Shown in pieces: positions 1 to 5,914 of a DNA stretch of 7,992 bases (its first letter is position 1; every line of letters starts with the position of its first letter). Below the pieces are notes generated by a model, which worked only from the letters and a program-made list of their open reading frames with translations, made no database searches and was not told the origin of the DNA. The position numbers and the translations under genes were made by a program. This DNA comes from SAR324 cluster bacterium (GTDB lineage: Bacteria; SAR324; NAC60-12), in the NCBI GenBank assembly GCA_028822475.1, contig JAPKDT010000094.1, positions 1 to 7,992 of the forward strand, given 5' to 3'.

Positions 1-86
1 TAACCTTTAAATACGAAGTCGAAGGGGCAAGATAATTTTCTTTATTCTCATTTTTACTGCCACTTTCAGCGAAGTTCTTCTGGGTC

Positions 87-127
87 ATTTTAAGGGCCGG
101 CATCCTCTTGAGACGAAAACTTAAAAT
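87..127. repeat. Inverted repeat upstream of the ferredoxin promoter
   Basis: ATTTTAAG (87-94) and CTTAAAAT (120-127) are perfect 8-base inverted arms separated by 25 bases. They end about 14 bases before the -35 element. The placement would suit an activator or repressor operator, but the arms are AT-rich and such matches arise by chance. No T-run follows, so an intrinsic terminator is unlikely. Confidence 0.25.
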
Positions 128-140
128 CTTGGTTCTTGCA

Positions 141-169
141 TTGATTTTCTGCGTTAAAGTCAGTATAAT
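141..169 (+). promoter_or_regulatory. Sigma-70-type promoter for the ferredoxin operon
   Basis: The -35 element TTGATT (141-146) and the -10 element TATAAT (164-169, perfect consensus) are separated by exactly 17 bases. Transcription would begin around position 176. This places a potential TTG start at 170 upstream of the transcript, so the ferredoxin most likely begins at the in-frame ATG at 212, giving a leader of roughly 35 bases. An inverted repeat lies just upstream. I saw no recognisable IscR type 1 site. The promoter call rests on sequence match alone. Confidence 0.7.
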
Positions 170-211
170 TTGAGGATTGAAGTTGCACCTAAAAAATTGT
201 TTAAACAGATA

Positions 212-619
212 ATGGCAGGCACAAATCCTTATATAGAGAAAGCTGAGTTTGAGTTGCCTCAGCAAAACTATAATGTTACCTTTCTACCGATGAAGAAAAT
301 GGTAGAAATAGTAGCTGAAAAAATAACAACTGAAAACGATGGTCTTCCGGGTTCAATTCTGAATGCTGCCTTAGCTGCAGGTATCGAGATGGACCACTCC
401 TGCGGAGGAGTCTGTGCTTGCTCCACCTGTCATATCGTTGTACGTCAGGGGCTGGAAAGCTGTAATGAGGCAACTGATGATGAAGAAGATATGCTGGATT
501 TAGCGCCCGGACTGGAGCCACAATCACGTTTGGCCTGCCAGTGCGTACCGAACGGATCTCAATCCATCATCGTAGAAATACCGGAATGGAATCGAAACTT
601 GGTTAGCGAAGATCACTGA
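212..619 (+). CDS. fdx: [2Fe-2S] ferredoxin, ISC/adrenodoxin type
   Basis: This is a small cytoplasmic electron carrier. Proteins of this type reduce sulfur or clusters during iron-sulfur assembly on the IscU scaffold. The cluster-binding cysteines are C64, C70, C73 and C109 (numbered from the ATG at 212), in the arrangement C-X5-C-X2-C-X35-C seen in E. coli Fdx. The core is DHSCGGVCACSTCH, followed by NEATDDEEDMLD and SRLACQC, all typical of the family. Three further cysteines (C68, C84, C111) are present. Length from ATG 212 is 135 residues, with an N-terminal extension of about 20 residues compared with E. coli. The frame is open back to a TTG at 170, but that codon overlaps the -10 element, so ATG 212 (MAGTNPYIEK) is preferred. 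Another in-frame ATG at 290 would cut into the first strand. There is no clear Shine-Dalgarno sequence. The gene is first in an operon with iscA- and bolA-like genes. Confidence 0.93.
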   Translation: MAGTNPYIEKAEFELPQQNYNVTFLPMKKMVEIVAEKITTENDGLPGSILNAALAAGIEMDHSCGGVCACSTCHIVVRQGLESCNEATDDEEDMLDLAPGLEPQSRLACQCVPNGSQSIIVEIPEWNRNLVSEDH

Positions 620-632
620 TAAAGGAGACGTT

Positions 633-1001
633 ATGATAACACTGACAGAAAAAGCAGCTAAGGAAATTCACAAAATAATGCAGGAAAACGAAGTGACAGA
701 TGATGTCTGCCTCCGTGTAGGTATCAAGGGTGGTGGTTGTTCCGGTTTTACTTATACTTTGGATTTTGATTCAAAAAAAACGAAATTTGATTTGGAGTTT
801 GAATCACAGGATTTGAAAATTTTGGTTGATAAAAAAAGCCATCTCTACATCAAGGATACAGAAATAGACTGGAGTTATGGTTTGATGGACCGTGGGCTTA
901 AATTCAACAATCCATCGGCAAAAGGTTCATGCGGTTGCAAAACATCATTTATGTTTGAACCACCTGAACAAGAAGAACGTTTTCAACCAAGTTGGATGTA
1001 A
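633..1001 (+). CDS. iscA: A-type iron-sulfur carrier, IscA/ErpA/HesB family
   Basis: This 122-residue protein belongs to the HesB/IscA/ErpA family, which receives [2Fe-2S] or [4Fe-4S] clusters from the scaffold and passes them to apoproteins. The three conserved cysteines are visible: C36 in GGGCSGFTY, and C100 and C102 in GSCGCKTSF. The usual N-terminus (ITLTEKAAKEI) and the RGLKFNNPSAKGSCGC block are also present. A short tail of about 15 residues (PPEQEERFQPSWM) extends beyond the SCGC motif and is not part of the core. AAGGAG at 622-627 is a strong ribosome binding site five bases before the ATG. The gene begins 13 bases after the ferredoxin gene. The family is certain. Whether it works as IscA or ErpA cannot be told from sequence alone, so the symbol is a family label. 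Confidence 0.93.
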   Translation: MITLTEKAAKEIHKIMQENEVTDDVCLRVGIKGGGCSGFTYTLDFDSKKTKFDLEFESQDLKILVDKKSHLYIKDTEIDWSYGLMDRGLKFNNPSAKGSCGCKTSFMFEPPEQEERFQPSWM

Positions 1002-1020
1002 TTAGTAGACAGGAGGATTT

Positions 1021-1275
1021 ATGAATGAAACAGCTAGTGAACTAACAATTGAAGAACAAATCAAGCAGGCAATTGAAACATCAGTGCCGGATTCAACCGC
1101 GCAAGTTGGTGGTGACGGCAGGCATTTTGAAATTCAGGTAGTGTCTCCGGTGTTTGCGGGAAAACGGACACTTGAAAAACAAAGGCTGGTCTATGCTGCT
1201 CTTGGTGACTTGATGGCCGGAAGTAATGCGCCGGTTCATGCGATTGCACGTTTAGAAACTTTGACACCGGCTTAA
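1021..1275 (+). CDS. BolA/IbaG-family protein
   Basis: This 84-residue protein has the BolA fold signature: GDGRHFEIQVVS (residues 31-42), FAGKRTLEKQRLVYAAL (45-61) and the conserved PVHAIARLETLTP (71-83). The GDG-x-HF segment resembles E. coli IbaG rather than BolA itself. H73 in the VHA motif and H35 in the variable loop are the likely ligands for a [2Fe-2S] cluster shared with a monothiol glutaredoxin. Family members act in cluster trafficking and iron sensing in the cytoplasm. The ribosome binding site AGGAGG (1011-1016) lies four bases before the ATG. The gap after the iscA-like gene is 19 bases, so it is probably the last gene of this three-gene unit. The grouping with ferredoxin and A-type carrier supports the iron-sulfur role. 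Confidence 0.88.
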   Translation: MNETASELTIEEQIKQAIETSVPDSTAQVGGDGRHFEIQVVSPVFAGKRTLEKQRLVYAALGDLMAGSNAPVHAIARLETLTPA

Positions 1276-1298
1276 CAAAATAATAGCCGTTAAGTCTG

Positions 1299-1340
1299 CT
1301 AGGAACCATAAGAAAAAACCTCAGTGGTCTTAGGGGCTAG
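1299..1340 (+). other. Imperfect hairpin between the Fe-S operon and the next gene
   Basis: CTAG (1299-1302) can pair with CTAG (1337-1340), CC (1306-1307) with GG (1333-1334), and TAAGA (1309-1313) with TCTTA (1328-1332), leaving a 14-base loop. No T-run follows, so this is not a standard intrinsic terminator. It could be an attenuator, an mRNA processing site or a protein site ahead of the gene at 1381, or a chance fold. Confidence 0.25.
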
Positions 1341-1380
1341 AGATGATTGATTATAAGCGCCAATAATATACTGGATAATT

Positions 1381-1677
1381 ATGAAAATTGAAGAAAAACG
1401 AGTAACTTTCCCAAAAGGCTTATCGGTGAAATATGCAGGAAAAATTGTTGAAGAGACCGATACTCATTTAACACTGGAAGGAGAGGATGAAGATTCATAC
1501 CTTAAAATATTTAATCCTTTTCGCGGAGTAGCCAAACTGCTCATGTTTGAAAATGATCAGTGGGTTGATGCAGAAACTTCCGCGGCAGTTTCGAACTTCG
1601 ATCTTTCCTCCCTTGGGCTGGGTGATCTTTCAGCTTTATCTGCCGGTGATCAAACTGACTCTCCGGAATCTAAATAA
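1381..1677 (+). CDS. Small acidic protein of unknown function
   Basis: I do not recognise this 98-residue protein. Residues 1-62 look beta-rich, with alternating hydrophobic residues (KRVTFPKGLSVKYAGKIVEE, then THLTLEGEDEDSYLKIF) and a run at FRGVAKLLMF (48-57). Residues 70-98 are rich in Ser, Leu and Asp (DLSSLGLGDLSAL) and are probably a flexible tail. There is no signal peptide, membrane segment or cysteine, so it is probably cytoplasmic. A weak GGA sits five bases before the ATG. The gene ends 38 bases before the cyclophilin gene, so the two may share a transcript with gyrA further on. Length, lack of competing frames and protein-like composition support real coding. Function is unknown. 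Confidence 0.65.
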   Translation: MKIEEKRVTFPKGLSVKYAGKIVEETDTHLTLEGEDEDSYLKIFNPFRGVAKLLMFENDQWVDAETSAAVSNFDLSSLGLGDLSALSAGDQTDSPESK

Positions 1678-1715
1678 TAATTCCAAAAACTTAAACACAC
1701 AAATAATTAAAGACT

Positions 1716-2204
1716 ATGAGCGAAACAGAAATATCAGCAGGACTTCCACAAATTCAAATCCAGACCGATCGTGGAAATATGACAGTCGAAATGTTTGAAG
1801 ACGACGCACCCAACACTGTAGCAAATATGATTTCTCTCATTGAGAAGGGTTACTATGACGGACTGAACTTTCATCGTGTAATCTCGGATTTTATGATACA
1901 GGGCGGATGTCCTGAAGGCACAGGCACAGGTGGTCCAGGTTATAATTTTGATGATGAATGTACCTCGGAACGTCGGCATGACAGTGCAGGAGTACTCTCG
2001 ATGGCAAATGCCGGGCCAGGGACCAACGGTAGCCAGTTTTTTATCACACATGGCCCCACCCCTCATTTAGATGGTAAGCACACTGTTTTTGGGAAAGTCA
2101 CTGACGGCCTGGAAGTTGTCAATGAAATTGAGCAGGGTGACTTGATGGAAAAAGTTGTCGTACTTCAAAAACGCGATCATGTTTATGAAGTTGAAACTAA
2201 TTGA
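1716..2204 (+). CDS. Cyclophilin-type peptidyl-prolyl cis-trans isomerase
   Basis: This 162-residue single-domain cyclophilin catalyses cis-trans isomerisation of X-Pro bonds during protein folding. The active-site blocks are intact: FHRVISDFMIQGG with R54, F59, M60 and Q62, and SMANAGPGTNGSQFFITH with Q107 and F109. HLDGKHTVFG (117-126) follows, with L118 and H122 matching CypA L122 and H126. The residue matching human CypA W121 is H117, a change common in bacterial cyclophilins that usually weakens cyclosporin binding. There is no signal peptide, so it should be cytoplasmic (PpiB-like location). The insert EGTGTGGPGY after the first block is typical of many bacterial and eukaryotic cyclophilins but not of E. 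coli PpiB, so I leave the symbol blank. No Shine-Dalgarno sequence is evident before the ATG. Confidence 0.93.
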   Translation: MSETEISAGLPQIQIQTDRGNMTVEMFEDDAPNTVANMISLIEKGYYDGLNFHRVISDFMIQGGCPEGTGTGGPGYNFDDECTSERRHDSAGVLSMANAGPGTNGSQFFITHGPTPHLDGKHTVFGKVTDGLEVVNEIEQGDLMEKVVVLQKRDHVYEVETN

Positions 2205-2306
2205 GTATTGATGAAGATCAATCCCAGCGCCTCATACTTATTCCAACTATCTTGAAATACAGGCAGTATCCTGAAAAGCAAACTAATATTTAAATAATAT
2301 TGAACC

Positions 2307-4895
2307 ATGAGTGAAACTATTCTTGAAACGGACATTGTCCACGAAATGCGCGATTCCTATTTGGAATATGCGATGAGCGTCATTGTCGGCCGTGCTCTGC
2401 CGGATGTCCGGGACGGCTTAAAACCTGTGCATCGGCGTGTATTGTTTTCGATGAGTGAGCAGGGGAACGATTTCAATAAACCTTACCGCAAATCAGCAAC
2501 TGTGGTAGGTGACGTGATGGGAAAATATCATCCTCATGGTGACCAGGCAATTTACGACACTGTGGTACGCTTGACCCAGCCTTTTTCGATGCGCTATCAA
2601 TTGATTGACGGTCAGGGAAATTTCGGTTCAGTTGATGGAGATTCTCCCGCAGCAATGCGTTACACAGAAGTCCGGATGCGGAAAATCGCACATGAGTTGC
2701 TGGCAGATTTGGAAAAAGATACGGTTAATTTTGTTCCAACATATGATGACTCGTTGATTGAACCTTCTGTTTTACCTTCCAGGGTTCCGAATTTACTCAC
2801 CAATGGTTCGACCGGAATTGCTGTGGGGATGGCAAGTAACATCCCTCCGCACAATTTAACTGAGGTAATGAATGCCCTGCTTTATTATCTGGATAATCGT
2901 GAAAATTGTACTAATCAGGATTTGATGGAGTTTATTCCTGGACCTGATTTTCCAACCGGTGGAACGATCATCGGTAAAAGCGGAATTTATGACGCTTACA
3001 CCACAGGCCGTGGAATAATCCGGATACGTGCAAAAAGTCATTTTGAACAAACTAAAGACGGGCGTGAGTTGATTATTGTGACCGAACTGCCGTTCATGGT
3101 CAATAAGGCAGTTCTGCTGGAAAAAATTGCTGATCTTGTACGTCATAAAAAGATGGACGGAATTTCGGATTTACGTGATGAATCTGACCGCAAAGGTATG
3201 CGTATCTTCATCCAACTGAAACGTGGAGAAAATCCGGAAGTAGTTTTGAGTAATCTTTACAAACATACTTCTCTGCAGTCAAGTTTCGGAATTATTATGC
3301 TTTCCATTGTGGACAAGCAACCGAAAATTCTGGCTTTGACGCAGATGCTGGAGTTCTTTCTGCAGCACCGGATTGAAGTAGTTGTCCGCCGCACAAGTTA
3401 TGAATTGAGACAGGCGGAAAACAGGATGCACCTGTTGGAAGGCCTGACGATCGCGCTCGAAAATCTGGATGCGGTACTTGAAATTATTCGGAAAGCAGAT
3501 AGCGGAGTTTCCGCAGAAGCGGTTCTGACGGAAAATTATGGGCTTTCAAAACGTCAAGCACATGGTATTTTAGACATGAAATTGCAACGCTTGACAGGTA
3601 TGGAGCAGGATAAAATTCGTGCTGAACATGAGGAAGTCGGCAAAGCGATTGCGGATTACAAGGATATTTTGGACAAAGATGAACGTGTCATCGATATTAT
3701 CCGTAACGAGAGTATCGAAATCAGGGATAAATATGGTGATGAACGTCGAACAAAAATTATTGAAGGTGACAGTTCAATTCTCATCGAAGAACTGATTAAT
3801 GAAGAAGACATGGTGGTTACGCTTTCTCGGGAAGGTTATATCAAACGCAGTTCGGTCAGTGAATACAGATTGCAGCGTCGTGGAGGAAAGGGTCGTTTGG
3901 GCATGGGTACCAAAGATGAAGATTTTGTAGAACAGTTATTCGTCGCATCAACGCATGATTATCTGCTCTTTTTCACCAACAAAGGACAGGTTTTCCGTAA
4001 GAAAGTTTTTGAACTGCCACAAGCCGGTCCGACTGGACGTGGAAAAGCGGCTATCAATCTGCTGCCATTACGTGAAGGTGAAACGATCTGCTCCTGTTTG
4101 AATGTTCCAAAGGAAGCCCAGAACAAATATATTTTCCTCTGCACTGAACGCGGTGTTGCTAAAAAAACACCCATGCTCGATTGTGCAAAGATACGGGTGA
4201 CGGGTCTGCGTGTAATTACTCTTGATGAAGGTGATTCAGTCATTTCGGTACAGCTGACAGAGGGTGATCAGCAGTTGTTTTTTGCGACACGTGACGGTAT
4301 GGGACTGCGTGTTAACGAGTCTACTTTGCGTCCTATGGGACGTCAGGCACGCGGAGTGAGAGGTGTAAGACTGCGTGAGGGTGACAGGGTCGTTTCAGCG
4401 TTGGCACTCAAAGGTACAGGTGGATTACTGACGGTTACGGAAGGCGGATTTGGTAAAAAGACACCGATCGAAGATTATACACTGGCGAAAAACAGAGGCA
4501 ACTACGGTATGCGTACCATCCGGATTACTGAAGCAAATGGTCCGGTTGTGAATGTGCTCGAAGTTGAAGAACATTTCCAGCTTTTCCTGATCACTCAGTT
4601 TGGTAAATTGATCCGGATTCCTGTAGAAAATATCCGTACAATAGGAAGGGTCACTCAGGGTAACCGTCTGATCCGCCTTGAGAAGGACGAACAGGTGATC
4701 GGTATTGCGCCTGTGATTGAAGGTGAAAATGATGAAGAGACTACTGCAGACGGTGAAAATCCTCCTGGCGTCGCAAATTCAACAGACGGAACAGCGGACT
4801 CAGGGCCGGATAATGCTCCTGAAAACACAGTTCAGCAAGACGTTCCTGAGGAACCTCAAGACCCGCCGAGCTCTGACGATTCTTCAGATTCGTGA
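2307..4895 (+). CDS. gyrA: DNA gyrase subunit A
   Basis: This is the breakage-reunion subunit of DNA gyrase (A2B2), which introduces negative supercoils with GyrB. At 862 residues it is full length. The winged-helix and tower region contains the catalytic tyrosine Y119 in AAMRYTEVRM, plus the markers RALPDVRDGLKPVHRR (29-44) and KYHPHGDQAIYD (73-84). The GyrA box QRRGGKG (523-529) marks a gyrase rather than topoisomerase IV subunit, and the six-bladed DNA-wrapping domain follows to about 800. In the quinolone-determining region Q80 replaces the E. coli Ser83 equivalent, while D84 matches Asp87. The last 58 residues (805-862) contain 18 Asp/Glu and no Lys/Arg, resembling but exceeding the acidic regulatory tail of E. 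coli GyrA. No Shine-Dalgarno sequence or convincing promoter is visible upstream. gyrB is not in the window. Confidence 0.97.
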   Translation: MSETILETDIVHEMRDSYLEYAMSVIVGRALPDVRDGLKPVHRRVLFSMSEQGNDFNKPYRKSATVVGDVMGKYHPHGDQAIYDTVVRLTQPFSMRYQLIDGQGNFGSVDGDSPAAMRYTEVRMRKIAHELLADLEKDTVNFVPTYDDSLIEPSVLPSRVPNLLTNGSTGIAVGMASNIPPHNLTEVMNALLYYLDNRENCTNQDLMEFIPGPDFPTGGTIIGKSGIYDAYTTGRGIIRIRAKSHFEQTKDGRELIIVTELPFMVNKAVLLEKIADLVRHKKMDGISDLRDESDRKGMRIFIQLKRGENPEVVLSNLYKHTSLQSSFGIIMLSIVDKQPKILALTQMLEFFLQHRIEVVVRRTSYELRQAENRMHLLEGLTIALENLDAVLEIIRKADSGVSAEAVLTENYGLSKRQAHGILDMKLQRLTGMEQDKIRAEHEEVGKAIADYKDILDKDERVIDIIRNESIEIRDKYGDERRTKIIEGDSSILIEELINEEDMVVTLSREGYIKRSSVSEYRLQRRGGKGRLGMGTKDEDFVEQLFVASTHDYLLFFTNKGQVFRKKVFELPQAGPTGRGKAAINLLPLREGETICSCLNVPKEAQNKYIFLCTERGVAKKTPMLDCAKIRVTGLRVITLDEGDSVISVQLTEGDQQLFFATRDGMGLRVNESTLRPMGRQARGVRGVRLREGDRVVSALALKGTGGLLTVTEGGFGKKTPIEDYTLAKNRGNYGMRTIRITEANGPVVNVLEVEEHFQLFLITQFGKLIRIPVENIRTIGRVTQGNRLIRLEKDEQVIGIAPVIEGENDEETTADGENPPGVANSTDGTADSGPDNAPENTVQQDVPEEPQDPPSSDDSSDS

Positions 4896-4961
4896 TTGCT
4901 TTGTTCTAGTGGCTCATTTTCTGCATTTAAGAGTGCGTGTCTCCACCGGGGTTGTACTGGC

Positions 4962-4966
4962 AGGAG
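4962..4966 (+). promoter_or_regulatory. Ribosome binding site selecting the start at 4976
   Basis: AGGAG lies nine bases before the ATG at 4976. The frame is also open from a GTG at 4937, which has no such site. A further ATG at 5000 would give the tidiest signal peptide but lacks a ribosome binding site. The site therefore favours 4976. Confidence 0.6.
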
Positions 4967-4975
4967 ACCCTAATC

Positions 4976-5914
4976 ATGCACCTTAGCCACTGCAATTTAA
5001 TGAAGCAGTCTTCATATACTTTAGCTCTCAGTCTGCTGATTATGTTTTTTTCAGCGACTTTGTCGTTGTCAGCGAATTCCGGTCATATGCTTGATCGATT
5101 CGAATTGTTTGTAGACAAAAACATACCATACTTGACCTTCAAGGGTTTTTTTGATCCGGGGCAATTCCCTCATATCAATATTACTCAGGGAAGCTCGAAG
5201 ACTGAAACCTCAGTTATTCTCCCCAATACATTCATCAATAATATCCTGCTGCCTGAACGGGATATTACATCTTTTGCTTTGTCCGGTATTTTGGAGAAAA
5301 TGAGCCTGGCGGAAAAAATTACAAAAACAGAAAACGGTGAAATCAACTTCCTGGTTACATTTACTGTTTCAAGTAAAGAAAAGCACTTCCTCGTGCTTGA
5401 TACAAAAAGATCCGATTCACGACAATTAACCTTTGCTTTACAAAGAAAGCAAATAAAGGTGGTCTCCACTGTTGCCTCCGAAGGAATGCAAATTACGAGT
5501 CCAGTTAAAGCTGAGTTGGGACCAGTCAAAATAACACCGCGTGAACAGCTCTTACTGCACCCTGTCACAGCCCTAATGTCTTACCGTCACTTCGATCAAC
5601 TGAATGTCGCAGTGCTAAACGCGTCCCCTAAACTCGGAGCAGCACAGAGTTTTGCTGTAATGCTGGACCGCAAGCAGAAAAGAACAATAGAAAAGCGGAT
5701 GGGCATGAAGTTGAATATAGTCAATATCTCATCGGTACGTGAACAGACGATTCTGCCCAAAACCAAAATATATTTTCATGCAAACTTGTTAAAGGCAGCT
5801 TTGATTCTGGCAGAGGTCCTGCCGGGAGAACAGGTGCTTGAACCAGTGCCGGAAAGCAGAAACAGTAAACTGTCAACCGATGTTGAAATTTATGTGGGAA
5901 AGAATTTTGAATAA
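4976..5914 (+). CDS. Exported protein with C-terminal LytR_C-like domain
   Basis: This 312-residue protein starts with a signal peptide: a hydrophobic stretch YTLALSLLIMFFSATLSL ending near SLSA/NS at about residue 33. It should act outside the cytoplasmic membrane. Residues 45-165 look beta-rich (FELFVDKNIPYLTFKGF, and KHFLVLDTKRSDSRQLTF) and vaguely recall AMIN-type envelope-targeting domains, but I cannot assign them. Residues 209-311 match the layout of the LytR_C domain (PF13399): LNVAVLNASPKLGAAQSFA, a short helix, a second strand, PKTKIYFHANLLKAALILAE, LPGEQVLEPVPE and the final TDVEIYVGKNF. That domain is found at the C-terminus of LytR-CpsA-Psr proteins and alone in envelope proteins, with poorly understood function. 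No LCP catalytic domain is present. The stop overlaps the start of the next gene. The domain call is from pattern memory and needs a profile search. Confidence 0.72.
   Translation: MHLSHCNLMKQSSYTLALSLLIMFFSATLSLSANSGHMLDRFELFVDKNIPYLTFKGFFDPGQFPHINITQGSSKTETSVILPNTFINNILLPERDITSFALSGILEKMSLAEKITKTENGEINFLVTFTVSSKEKHFLVLDTKRSDSRQLTFALQRKQIKVVSTVASEGMQITSPVKAELGPVKITPREQLLLHPVTALMSYRHFDQLNVAVLNASPKLGAAQSFAVMLDRKQKRTIEKRMGMKLNIVNISSVREQTILPKTKIYFHANLLKAALILAEVLPGEQVLEPVPESRNSKLSTDVEIYVGKNFE

Noticed and set aside
3..35. Ten open codons (TFKYEVEGAR) ending in TAA at the left edge, possibly the tail of an upstream gene
   Set aside because: Such a short open stretch is expected by chance and nothing in it is recognisable.
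1547..1798. An 83-codon frame spanning the small acidic gene and the cyclophilin start
   Set aside because: It is in another frame across two better supported genes, with Asn/Ser-rich low-complexity content.
2252..2301. TTGAAA and AT-rich TAATAT-like sequence before gyrA as a promoter
   Set aside because: The spacing is about 26 bases, too long for a sigma-70 promoter, and no other pairing is convincing.
4717..4986. An 89-codon frame overlapping the gyrA 3' end
   Set aside because: It runs mostly inside the gyrA acidic tail in another frame and has no recognisable protein features.
5838..5891. TTG at 5838 as the start of the 500-residue exported protein
   Set aside because: It would put 18 to 23 extra residues ahead of a typical signal peptide and lengthen the overlap to 77 bases, without a ribosome binding site.
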